From Fonticula-like sp. SCN 57-25 (lineage: Eukaryota; Nucleariida; Rotosphaerida), in NCBI GenBank assembly GCA_001724245.1, contig MEDX01000012.1, forward strand, positions 1-55,962: a stretch of 55,962 nucleotides of DNA, in the 5' to 3' direction. Each line of letters opens with the position of its first letter. The stretch's first letter is position 1. This document shows positions 13,701-25,879 of the stretch, piece after piece. The notes beneath the pieces are model-generated. The model worked only from the letters and a program-made list of their open reading frames with translations. It was not told the origin of the DNA and made no database searches. The translations under genes and the position numbers were made by a program.

Positions 13701-13753
13701 AGAGGCTCAGGAGAATGTCGCAGGCGAACAGTGGTTCGAGCTCTCAAAAGTAA
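10742..13753 (+). CDS. Multi-pass membrane protein with C-terminal leucine-rich repeats
   Basis: Seven exons: 10742-10979, 11047-11417, 11473-11856, 11904-12128, 12191-12570, 12629-12712, 12772-13753; about 887 residues. A short N-terminal ectodomain with Cys and a glycosylation-type NET site precedes a first membrane helix (LTVGILLGIAFGIFWLVGAF). Several more predicted helices follow between residues ~130 and 430. Then come ribonuclease-inhibitor-type leucine-rich repeats (LKQLSLADNKIGGSGMKVLA, KYLDMSRNYIG, LFLDRNGLRDEG, LIVLSLCGNYIS). The C-terminal ~230 residues are Ser/Pro-rich and carry four copies of a V-[KR]-[DE]-R-x-x-[KR]-[LM] motif. The LRR domain is probably cytosolic. I do not recognise the family; a sensor or scaffold at a membrane is only a guess. 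Confidence 0.7.
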
Positions 13754-14193
13754 ACTACACTCTTCGCCATGGTGGCAGTTAGATTACATATAGTCATAAT
13801 TTCTTTTTTGATATTGCCATTTCGATATAATTCGTATTTCCGGATGCGTTGTGGTAGAAATGACGTGCCAATCGGGACAAAGATGTCCCTTGCCGTCGTC
13901 CAAGTAGTCATGTCTCTTTTGAATAAATATGTGAATTCTATCTACTTTGCGCTCAGCGGGACTATCGATACTTGCATAGTACTTCATTGATATATAAATA
14001 TATAGGCATACCGATACGATAAAAACTGTCCGGCGCCACCTACGCAGTAGGCAAATGGCGCCGGACGTCGTGCACGAATAAATAGCAAGAAAGCGAGCGT
14101 TGCGAAAACAGCAAAATTTGATATAGTAAATATAGCACCAGAAACTTGAGCACAACAAATTGCTTGCGATGTACAGCGAAACGGAGAAAAAAA
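13754..14193. other. Convergent intergenic region, AT-rich with a strong hairpin
   Basis: This stretch separates the 3' ends of the LRR gene (plus) and the MARK kinase gene (minus). It is AT-rich, with TATATAAATATATA-like runs near 13990, and holds the perfect inverted repeat described separately. No coding signal was seen. Confidence 0.5.
14028..14066. repeat. Perfect 11-bp inverted repeat (hairpin) between convergent genes
   Basis: GTCCGGCGCCA at 14028-14038 is exactly complementary to TGGCGCCGGAC at 14056-14066. The loop contains a further 5-bp stem, CCTAC-GCA-GTAGG, followed by a CAAA bulge. The GC-rich palindrome lies in AT-rich DNA between two gene 3' ends. It may form an RNA hairpin in either 3' UTR, a transcription end or barrier element, or be a relic of a mobile element. 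Confidence 0.8.
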
Positions 14194-17186
<2,993 letters not shown>

Positions 17187-18841
17187 TTATGCGAGCTCTA
17201 GAAGCGAGATGGATGTGTTCCCCAGTGCGGACATGAGCGCGTCCTCCACGTGGCCAGTGAGATCTGTGTAGCGGGACGGCGAAAGGCGCCACTCGAGCTG
17301 CTGCAGGAACGTGCACGACGCGAGCGGCTGCAGGAGCGCGCGGTCCATGTGGGGAAAAAACTCGGCGTCCGGTGAGTCCTGTGCGCCATGAATAACGAGC
17401 CGCTTGATTGACGTGCACGCGCTGAGCCCCTCGGCCAGCTTGGGTGGAAGGATGCACTCGAAGAACTCGAGGACCTGGAGGGACTTTAGGCTCTTGAGCG
17501 CGCGCGCGAGCGAGTACGTGGCCTCCTCGTCCTCGAGCAGCTCCACCCCGAGGAACCGGAGCTCGAGCGAGCACAGTTGTGACAGCGTCGCGAGCTCGTC
17601 AAACTCGGCGGCGCCCCAGAGCCTGCAGGACCCGACGGACAAGCGCGAGAGGCCCGTGAGGCCGCCGAGGAAGCGCGCCGACACACACGCGCGGTCCTCC
17701 AGGTCGTGCAGCTCAAGCACGCGCAGCTGCGACAGCGAGCCGAGCTGCGAGATCGGCCCGGACATGCTGAACGGCGGCAGGTCAAAGGGGACGGGGGCGT
17801 CCACCGCCAGCTCGCGGAGCGACGAAAGGCCGCTGAGGTGGCCAATGTCGATGCACGCGTCTTCGCCCTCGTCAAGGTAGACGTCAAACGCAGCAAAAGA
17901 CTGGAGCCGCGGGGCCAGCGCGGGGACGGGGACAGCGCTGATGGCGCGCGCCGGCGGCTCGTACAGCTGCAAAGAGCGGATATGCTCCGAGCTGCCGACG
18001 GCGGAAAGCACAGACGCCCACCGCACAGGGCGCATCAGCGCGCTCGCAAAAAGTTCCACGCGCTCGCAGGAGCCGTGCGCTTGAAGGACGCGGCGGACGC
18101 AGAGCGGGGACACCTCAGAGGCGACATCAATCGAGGCGACGAGCCACTGAGACGCACGTTTAGAAATGCAGAAAGGAGCCACAAAAAAACGCGTACGAGG
18201 GATGGAAGGTGCGCAATTCGCTGCCAGCGCTTGCACACTTGAGCCGCAATAAGCAGCCCGGTTGGGCATTCAAGAAACTCAAAGATGGCCTGCAGGCAGT
18301 CGTCGGGGAGGCGATCCAGGCGCGATTCCTCGGTCAGGCCCTCTGCAAAGGTAATGCGCACTGCGGTGCGCTTGTTCGGGCTTGTTCGCCGCAGCGACCG
18401 CGGCGACGAATCAGGCATCTCAATATCTATGTGCATGTCCGGTGACTCTTCGTCCACCACGACCACCTCTTCCCCTTCGTCATGCTCATCTTGGTTGGTC
18501 CCCTCGCTCTCCGATGACGAATCAAAGTACTCGACCATCTCGTCCATATCGTCTACGTCGTCCCTTTCCGACATCGCCTTTGCATGCGCATTGTCTCGCC
18601 GTCTCTTTCTTGTCCGCGCCGCTAGCTTCGCGGCCAGCCTCCGCTTCCTCCGCGCGGCGGCCCTCGCGCGCTTCTTGGCGCGCGAACACGATACGCACTC
18701 GTAGCTAGGCAGAGCGCTCGCTTCACGTGCCAACAACCCGACGCACTTGACGTGGAACCACACGTCGCACGAGTCGCAGCACACCATCGTCCCGCCTATT
18801 CGGCGGTCCTGACAGACGCAGTACTGCCCGCCGCGCGACAT
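17187..18841 (-). CDS. PHD finger, F-box and leucine-rich repeat protein
   Basis: Exons 18841-18197 and 18146-17187 give 534 residues. A C4HC3 PHD finger occupies residues ~7-52 (YCVCQDRR, MVCCDSCDVWFHVKCVG, YECVSC). Next come a very basic stretch (KKRARAAARRKRR...TRKRRR, likely nuclear localisation), an acidic tract, and an F-box (RLDRLPDDCLQAIFEFLECP, ~180-215). The C-terminal ~320 residues have irregular leucine-rich repeats. F-box/LRR proteins are SCF ubiquitin-ligase substrate receptors, and the PHD finger suggests a chromatin target. The order resembles the C-terminal half of KDM2/FBXL19 proteins but without JmjC or a recognisable CXXC domain. The start was placed at MSRGGQY because longer versions overlap the divergent ANAPC5 gene. 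Confidence 0.75.
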
Positions 18842-18920
18842 GATCCCTTTCTGGCCCCTGCGGTTGCCCGCCAAAACTACATCCACGTGGCCATTGCGGC
18901 AATCTGCGGCTCGGCATCCG
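18842..18920. promoter_or_regulatory. 79-bp bidirectional promoter (PHD/F-box and ANAPC5)
   Basis: The two start codons are head to head and only 79 bp apart, so a shared, very compact promoter is implied. It contains a CCACGTGG site at about 18890. No TATA box is evident. Confidence 0.5.
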
Positions 18921-21352
18921 ATGGCGGACGCAACGCAAGTGCAGGCACAGGCGCCTGGCGCGGGGCCGCTGCCTGCCGGGCAAGCAGACCGGATAGAGGA
19001 TTTTGTGCCGGAGCAGTATAAGCAGCAGCAGTCATTTCTGACGCCGTACCGATTGTGTCTGCTTTGTGCCGTCAAGGTGCTCACCGTCTATGAGCAACCG
19101 CCCGACGTTCTCCAGGGCCTGCTCGAGTTCCTCCTCCGCGCCATGAAAGTACGCTGCTCTGCGGGCCCTTTGCGCTGTTCACTGTGTATTTACATGCTTG
19201 GTAGTCTGATACAGCGTCGGCGGATACGTCCTATACTGGCTTGCTAGAGGCGATTGCCAAGGCGAGCAGCGAGGAATTTGCCTTGCTCACTGCGCGCGCG
19301 GTCGAGTCGGTCAACGACGTCCGAGGAGTGTACCGCCTCTTAGAGGAACAGAGGGAGTTGCTGGCAAGAGAAGAGGACGGGTCGTCGGCGCACCAGATCG
19401 TATGCTCACCTGCCATCGCCGCCGAGTTGCTAATGCGCTTTGGCAGTTTCCCCTCAGCACGTTTGGCATGTTTGTGCGAAACGCATACATTGCCATTTCC
19501 GGCGTGGAGTTTTCTGCTGTCGTCAAGACGTTTCTCGAGTTTGATGTGTATCGCAGCAGAACCCCGTTGCCCGCCGACCACACTTCTATGATGGCTACCG
19601 ACCAGTTTGTGCGCTCGCAGCTCAAGGACGCGGTCGGCAACAATCTGCTCCCCGCGCCCGTCGCTGCCGCCATTTCCCGCTTTGCAAAGCGCAGCCCTCG
19701 CTCGGCCAGTGTCCATCTCGCGCAGTACGCCACCGCCTCGCTGCTGTCCCGTGTCTAATGCCGCCGCGCAAGGTACTTTGCCGGTCTGCAGCAGCGCGAC
19801 TTTACCATGGCCGTAGAGGCCCTCCACCGCTTCTTTGACTACGCGGCCGGCAGCTCCGCCACGTGCGCCCAGGAATGTTTTGTTGCGTGGCTGACCTGTT
19901 GGCTGTTAGATCGATGGCGCACTACGCCGAGGCGATGATGGCGGACCTCCTCGTCCGCTTTGGCCTCGCAGATGAGGCCGTGACTCACCTGGAGGAGGCT
20001 ATACGTCACGCCCGGCTGACGGCGCATGACCCAGAGGCGCTTCGGTACTTTCAGGTGTGGCAGCGGCGCATGCTGCCGGACCACCCGGTCATGGTGGACC
20101 GCAGTACGCAGGAGGTGGCGCGACTGGAGCCGTACAGCCAGCTGCTCGAGGCTGAGCAGCGCCTCAACGCGGTCCGTTACCTGCAAACAAGCTATTGTGT
20201 ATGTGCTGACGCCGTTTGATAGGGGAGCGGGCCCTCGGTGGTCTTTGCGGCGATTGAGCAGAGCCGCCAGCTGGGCGACTCGATCATGGACCATACGGGC
20301 GCCACGCAAAAGTCACGCGTGGCCGCGGCCGCCGCGTGGGAGCTGTTTGGCTTCCACTCTTTGTCCGACCTGTACACCGAGCTGTCGCGGCCGCTACGGG
20401 GCCAGGCGAGCCCCGACAGCAACATGGACCCCGCAACGCTTGCCGCCTGGTGCGCACTAGCGGAGAAGGCGGCGGAGGATGGCGACTTTGAAACGGTCGA
20501 AAAGACGCTCGCGGCGCTTGAGAAGAACGTCCCGCGCAACGTCAGCGCGGCGCAGGTGTGGATGCGTACGAGCGCGCGCATCGATCTGGCCGCGGCGCTT
20601 TACAAGAACGACCTTGTAGCAGTCGAGCTGCTGCTAGCGACGACAGCGCAGTCGCTCGACGACGTCGAGCAGCGCTACTACTGGGCGATGTACCATGCAC
20701 GCGTCGGACGTGTGGCGGCTGCAGTGTCCGACCTGACAGCGCTTGCGGACTCGCTGCTGGCTGGCGGTTCGCCACAGCGCGCGCGAGCGTGCCCCGTGCT
20801 CCTCGCGGCAGCGTCCATCTTGTGCGACAACGGCGCGTTCGACCAGGCCCTGCGGCACATTATCCGCGTGCTGGTCGTCAGCACCGGCGTCGTTCACACA
20901 AAGTGCGCATTGGTTGTGGATAGCTTGGTTCATTTTTGCTTACTCGCGCACGGTGCAGGTGCCATCGATCGGCGCTGCTGCTCCTTGTTCGCTACCTCGT
21001 GCACATGAAGCGCGCGAATGACGGCATGGAGATCTTGGACCAGGTCTACCCCGACGTGCTGGCCAACGGGTCGCAGACGCTTGCGGCCGACGCGGCGCTC
21101 GTCTTTGCAGAGTGCAGCCTCGCCCGCTTGCAGAACCAGGACGCCTCGTGGAGTGGGCTGACGCCCGAGGCCGCCGACGACATCGCGGTCTATCTCGATA
21201 CGGCCAATGACGTGTATACAAAGCTCGAGAACCGCGCAGGGCTGCTGCGCATTAGCTGGCTGCGCGCTGCGGTTGCTGTGGCCACGGGCGTCAAGGACGA
21301 AGCCGTCGCGGAGGCAAAGCGGTTCCTCGAACGCGCCCAGTCGCTCAACTGA
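18921..21352 (+). CDS. ANAPC5: Anaphase-promoting complex subunit 5
   Basis: Seven exons: 18921-19148, 19205-19399, 19447-19724, 19773-19862, 19910-20171, 20223-20902, 20959-21352; 708 residues (human ~755). The N-terminal block (FLTPYRLCLLCAVKVL) and a central stretch HRFFDYAA followed by HYAEAMMADLLVRFG and EAVTHLEEAIRHAR match APC5, with TPR-like helical pairs after it. APC5 is a scaffold subunit of the APC/C ubiquitin ligase that drives mitotic exit. The fifth intron begins GTCCGT, atypical here but matched by a GTCCGC intron in the DAHP synthase gene; a 24-nt GTATGT alternative would also keep frame but looks too short. Confidence 0.85.
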
Positions 21353-21439
21353 AATCGCACATGCTTTATAATTTAAACATAGTGTACATTATCTAATAAT
21401 ACAGCATACAATTTACAGTTTATGAAATGGGCAGCATGG

Positions 21440-22546
21440 CTAGCCTCGCTTGCCCCACACCACGACCGTGCCGTCCACGGCCGCCGACACGAGCATCGCC
21501 TCGCTCGGGTGGTGGCTGATGCTCGTCACGCACGCGCGGTGCCCCTCAAAGCGGGTGACGACCTTGGACGAAACAATGTCCCACGCGTACACCTTGCCGT
21601 CCTCCGACCCGCTAAACACGTAGGCGTCGTCGCCGCTCAGGCAGCTCTGCGACTTGTACTTTTCGTTGATGTGGCCAGTAAATCTATATGTAGCAGTAAG
21701 CATGAGATGCGACGAGTGGCTGGGCGTACTTGTTGAGCTGCTCGCCCGTTTGTCTGTCAATCAAGCGCACGGAGCCGTCCATGCAGCTCAGCAGCACGCA
21801 CTTATCGTCGTGCGTTGGCTGCAGGCTCGAAATGGATTCTAAAGCAGTGTCAGCAGCTGAAGCAGGGCGCAGCCCGCCTGCGCACGCTTCACGTCGTCAA
21901 CGAGAAGCTTTCCTGTCCGTATCTCAAAGGAACGCAGGCGCCCGTCCACGCAGCCCGCCAAAATGGCATCCGACGCAAACGCCACCGACATGACATTGTC
22001 CTTGCACTCGTCCAGCTTTTGAATCGCCTCAATTGAATTGGACCTGTACGTCGTTTGTATAAGAAGCCGCGCCAAAGAGGCAATAAATAGTCAAAATACC
22101 TCAAGTCCCATATACGAACTGTCGCGTCGTTTGACCCCGACACCAAGAGCGACCCCTCGGCGTTGAAGGCGACGCTGTTCACCTTGTCCCAGTGGCCCTG
22201 AAACTTGCGCTGCACGCGCCCCGTGGCAACGTCCCACAAGTAAATAACCTTTTCTGCCCCGCAGGAGGCAAAGCGTGAATGGTCCTTGGAGACGGCTAGC
22301 CCGAGGATCTCGCGCCCGTGGCCGTCATATTCCTTCACCAGCTTGGCATTGTGCGGGTTCCAGAGCCGGACCGTTCGGTCGCTACCGCCCGTCAGGCAAT
22401 AGTTGCCGTCCGCTGCGCAAGAACAGCGTTAATATACAATACATTCTTGACTGGAGAGGCGCACAGTTGAAGACCGCAGCATGCACCGCGCCCTGATGCC
22501 CGTCGAGGCGCACAAGCATGCGCATCGCCCGCGGCCCGTCTGTCAT
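21440..22546 (-). CDS. WDR83: WD-repeat protein WDR83/MORG1
   Basis: Five exons: 22546-22465, 22412-22100, 22043-21886, 21838-21730, 21683-21440; 301 residues, close to human WDR83 (315). Seven WD40 repeats are visible (for example DGNYCLTGGSDRTVRLWNP, VSGSNDATVRIWDLR, FSGSEDGKVYAWDI). The segment LDECKDNVMSVAF...ILAGCVDGRLRSF and the TGHINEKYKSQSCLS block match WDR83 specifically rather than other propellers. WDR83 acts as an ERK-module scaffold in animals and is also found in spliceosomal complexes. One intron starts GTATTT, an exception to the local GTRCG pattern. The start codon is 73 bp from the divergent uL4 gene. Confidence 0.85.
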
Positions 22547-22619
22547 CGTTGCAGATTGTGATATTTACACCATAGTTGCATGCGATTTCAGGTGTGATTT
22601 TTCCACGCGACCTTGGAGG
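22547..22619. promoter_or_regulatory. 73-bp bidirectional promoter (WDR83 and mitochondrial uL4)
   Basis: Only 73 bases separate the two divergent start codons. The stretch is AT-richer than its surroundings; no TATA or CCAAT motif is obvious. Confidence 0.45.
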
Positions 22620-23617
22620 ATGCTGCGGGCGCTGGCATCGTCAATTAGCGGCGCGGTGAGGCTGCCGACGTTGGCGTCGCCGCTGCTGCGGGCGGCGCCT
22701 CTTGCGACTATTGCGCCTCAAAAGTGGCGGGAGATTTGTGCGTTACCCATATGCTTTTCCTGTTTGCGTGTTCTTTTTTCTCACCTTCACGGCGCAGTCC
22801 GCGATTGGGAGCCGCCGGCCATTCCCTCGACGTCGCTGGAAGCTTGGGTCCGGGATGTCCACACGGGCTCTGATGTTGGTATTGTTCAGCTGAATCGCTA
22901 CATTTTTGGCCTTCCTCTCCGTGTTGATCTTCTCCAGCGCGCTGTTCGCTGGCAGCTTTCCCGGCGCTTCAAGGGCAACCACAGCGCCAAGGATCGCGCC
23001 GAAGTGAGCGGTTCGACTCGCAAGGCGATGCCGCAGAAGCACACTGGCCGCGCGCGCGCGGGCTCTATTCGCGCGCCTCAGTTCCGTCACGGTGGTGTTG
23101 TGTTCCCGCCCAAGCCGCGGTCGCACGCCATCGACCTTCCGCGCAAGGTGCGCGAGCTGTCGCTCCGCGTGGCGCTTTCGGTTAGGTACGCCGGCGACGA
23201 CCTTGTGGTGGCCACGGATGACGCGCAGGCGCACGCCGACCACAAGACGCGCTCGATCGTTGACATTGTTCGCAAGAACGGGTGGGCGCAAAAGTCGGTT
23301 CTCCTTGTCACGGCCGGCGACAGCGTTCCCAACAGCCTCAAGCTCGCGTGCCAGTACGACGCCTTTTGTGTTCCTTTGCGACTATGTATCTGACGCGGCG
23401 CGCGCGTAGAAACCTGCACAACTTTAATGTGCTTCCGGCGCACGCACTCAATGTGCACAGCATCCTGCAGCACGACAAGCTCGTCATGACGCGCGGGGCC
23501 ATCGAAGTGATCGATGAGCGGTTCAGGCACAGGCAACGCAAGGCGAGTGCATTCACCCCCGTGACGATCACACCAAAAATGCCTTTCCACCCCTTGTACC
23601 CGCAGCAGGTCATCTAA
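22620..23617 (+). CDS. MRPL4: Mitochondrial large ribosomal subunit protein uL4m
   Basis: Exons 22620-22737, 22798-23353 and 23410-23617 give 293 residues. The Ala/Arg-rich N-terminus lacking acids looks like a mitochondrial presequence. Conserved uL4 elements follow: VGIVQLNRYIFGLPLRVDLL, the long loop QKHTGRARAGSIRAPQFRHGG, and C-terminal NLHNFNVLPAHALNVHSILQ. uL4 lines the peptide exit tunnel of the large subunit. The last junction uses a GTACGA donor inside an apparently open frame; only this choice keeps the conserved C-terminus in frame. Overlapping AATAAA signals begin 10 bases after the stop. Confidence 0.9.
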
Positions 23618-23626
23618 ATGTTTTGT

Positions 23627-23636
23627 AATAAATAAA
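23627..23636 (+). terminator. Polyadenylation signal of uL4m gene
   Basis: Two overlapping AATAAA hexamers (23627-23632 and 23631-23636) lie just after the stop codon. Confidence 0.6.
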
Positions 23637-24368
23637 TCACCTCTAAAGATGCCGAGGTAACGTGAAATGTATGTTTGGAAGGGATCGTGCACAAATGATC
23701 CAGGCCCGTCGGCGCAGCTGCGTGGGTGACACTATAATGAGCTTGCTCGACTCCCACAAAGAGGTGTGAATTCTTTCGCTTCATCAGATCCCGACCAAAG
23801 ATGCAGTGATTCAGTGCACCTGAGCTCGGGCGCGGATTCGACCAGTAAGTCATCTTATCAGTCGTACAGTATATGTACAGTACAGTAAATCAAACGCCAT
23901 GCAAGTGCACTTGTTGCTGGTAGACTTTCGTCCGCGTTCGCTCTACGGCAGTTCTGATGGGAGATGCAGACATGCAGACAGGGTTGTCACAATGATGTGG
24001 ATGTACGAGGTCCGTCAAACTACGGTGCCATCCACAGTGTAGTACGAGTCGTTGTTCGTTTTCATTTTATAATAGACTTTGCTTTTTTTTTGAAAAAAAG
24101 ACAATCCATGTATTGCACGCACGCGTTCACGGGCATGCTCTTATCCAGCAAGTAAGCGCGCGGGCTTGAATGACCCATTTTACGTGAATATAGCTGGAAA
24201 ATAAGCAGAAAATCCGATGTCTGTCCCTGAGTCTGCTCCTGAGTCTGCCCCAGTCCGTCAGAAACGTTCCCCGATTTGTTTGGGAATCTCCCAATGACGT
24301 AATCATTGTTGGCAAGTTTGGCAGACAAGTTGGCAGACTAAAGGAAAAAGTGCGCACTTGCGAGCGCG

Positions 24369-24374
24369 TATAAA
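24369..24374 (+). promoter_or_regulatory. TATA box candidate of NBR1-like gene
   Basis: TATAAA 63 bp upstream of the ATG at 24432, in a GC-rich context (GCGTATAAAGG). It is one of the clearer TATA candidates in the window. Confidence 0.5.
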
Positions 24375-24431
24375 GGTGATCGCCGAACGCACTCTTGGAC
24401 GTTTCCCCTTTCGCCCTCTCCTACTGCGACC

Positions 24432-25649
24432 ATGGCGACTCTCAAGTTTGTGTTGGACGACGACGTCCGCCGCGTTGTTCTCCAGGACCAGACCGTGCCC
24501 GGTCTCGTCAGCATCGTGACCACCATCTTCCCCACCCTGAGCAACACGCCCTTCAAGCTCGCTTGGCGCGACGACGACGATGATGCAGTGTACATCGCCT
24601 GCCAGTCGGATCTGAACGAGGCGATGCGCTACGTTGCAGAGAAGGGCCTTTCGAGCCTCAAGCTCTTTGTGATCGTGAGCGGTGCCGAGAAGCCCGCGGA
24701 ATCGGCGAGCACCAGCGCCAGCAACAGCGTCGCGTCATCGACTCATCTTCCGGCCGCCGAGCCGACCCGGGCCGCCGAGCCAACCCCCGAGGCAAAGCCT
24801 GTTGCAGAGCCGGCGCCTACCCCCGTCGATGCCGCTCGTCCCGCGGCTGCCGCTCAGCCTGTCCCTCAGAAGACTGAGGAGGCCCCTCAGGCGGCCGACG
24901 GCTGCAGGGCCCACCACGGCCACCGCCGCGAGATGGAGCGCCGCTTCTGGGAGGACCCCAACGGGCCGCGGGTCCACGAGCACGGCCCGCGCCGCCGCCC
25001 GCACCACCCCCACGTCCCGAGGCCGGACCCGCAGCCGGTCTTTGGCGGCCGGTATGACGATGCCCGGTACGCGCCTCGCGAGTGGCACCGCATCCCGCAC
25101 CCCGGGATTGTCTGCGACGAGTGCCAGGGCCCCGTCATTGGCACCCGCTACAAGTGCCTCGCATGCGTCGACTTTGACCTGTGCCAGTGGTGCGAGCACC
25201 GCGTGGGCCACCCGCCGTCCCACATCCTCGCCAAGATCCGCGTGCCCATCAGCAACGGCATCTCCCGTGGGCTCGACCTGAACTGCGTCTTTGGCCTCGG
25301 GCGCGCGACGTGCGGCACCATGCCCAGGGAGGACCGCTTTGCGCAGGCCAGGAAGCACCATGAGCAGGCCGCTGCCAGCCCTCAGCCCCAGCAGGCCGCC
25401 GCACAGCCCAAGCAACCCGCTCAGCCCCAGCAACCCGCCGCCGTTCCTCAGCCCCAACAGCCCGCCGCCGTTCCTCAGCCCCAGCAGCCTCTCCAGTTCC
25501 AGCAGCAGCCCGCAAAGGACTACTCTGTGGAGCTGCAGCAGTTGGCCGAGATGGGCTTTGTTGACGCAGCGTACAACGCCGAGCTGCTCCGCAAGACCAA
25601 CGGCCGCATGGACCTCGTCGTCCAGGCGCTCGCGTCCCTCAGCATGTAG
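24432..25649 (+). CDS. NBR1/p62-like selective autophagy receptor (PB1-ZZ-UBA)
   Basis: Single exon, 405 residues. A PB1 domain (~3-82) starts LKFVLDDDVRRVVL and contains an acidic DDDDDAVYI turn typical of the OPCA motif. A Pro/Ala linker and a His/Arg-rich segment follow. Then a ZZ zinc finger (~223-270: CDECQGPVIGTRYKCLAC, DLCQWCEH), a Gln/Pro-rich linker with tandem QPAAVPQPQQ repeats, and a C-terminal UBA (~366-403: LQQLAEMGFVDAAYNAELLR). This order is that of p62/SQSTM1 and short NBR1-type receptors, which bind ubiquitinated cargo and Atg8. The NBR1-specific FW (four-tryptophan) domain is absent, so it is closer to p62. A candidate LIR, EWHRI, lies just before the ZZ finger but is weak. 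Confidence 0.85.
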   Translation: MATLKFVLDDDVRRVVLQDQTVPGLVSIVTTIFPTLSNTPFKLAWRDDDDDAVYIACQSDLNEAMRYVAEKGLSSLKLFVIVSGAEKPAESASTSASNSVASSTHLPAAEPTRAAEPTPEAKPVAEPAPTPVDAARPAAAAQPVPQKTEEAPQAADGCRAHHGHRREMERRFWEDPNGPRVHEHGPRRRPHHPHVPRPDPQPVFGGRYDDARYAPREWHRIPHPGIVCDECQGPVIGTRYKCLACVDFDLCQWCEHRVGHPPSHILAKIRVPISNGISRGLDLNCVFGLGRATCGTMPREDRFAQARKHHEQAAASPQPQQAAAQPKQPAQPQQPAAVPQPQQPAAVPQPQQPLQFQQQPAKDYSVELQQLAEMGFVDAAYNAELLRKTNGRMDLVVQALASLSM

Positions 25650-25879
25650 GGGCCCCGCCACGCAAGGCCCTCGTAGTTTGCGCCAATGGCCTCGCATAGC
25701 TTTCGCTGTAGCATAGTAGTGTATATAAATATATATTAAAAAATAAAACCCGCCAACAAAGCGTTCAAAAGGTTTTAAAAAGTGTTGATAATATTCATTC
25801 AAAATAATATGCGGTATAGTACTGATAATCTACATAAAAACAAAACATTAGAGAAACGGCGTCACGTGGACGGCCATGT

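Larger units (their letters stand above)
23618..24431. other. Intergenic region upstream of NBR1-like gene, with short tandem repeats
   Basis: About 800 non-coding bases. A 12-bp imperfect tandem (CTGTCCCTGAGT then CTGCTCCTGAGT) begins at 24221, and a second pair (TTGGCAGACAAG, TTGGCAGACTAA) at 24318-24341. A TATAAA box sits at 24369. The AT-rich half before 24200 shows nothing recognisable. Confidence 0.55.

Noticed and set aside
18842-19084. Longer N-terminus for the PHD/F-box protein reaching 19084
   Set aside because: It would overlap the well-supported first exon of the divergent ANAPC5 gene and adds only Cys-rich low-quality sequence.
20199-20222. A 24-nt intron starting GTATGT in ANAPC5
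   Set aside because: The donor looks good and frame is kept, but 24 nt is far shorter than every other intron; a 51-nt GTCCGT intron ending at the same AG fits better.
24070-24100. T-run/A-run inverted sequence near 24080
   Set aside because: Low-complexity homopolymer pairing (T9 then A7) expected by chance in AT-rich spacer; not treated as a structured element.
24735-25802. Minus-strand open frame of about 355 residues opposite the NBR1-like gene
   Set aside because: Shadow frame; the plus strand encodes PB1, ZZ and UBA domains.
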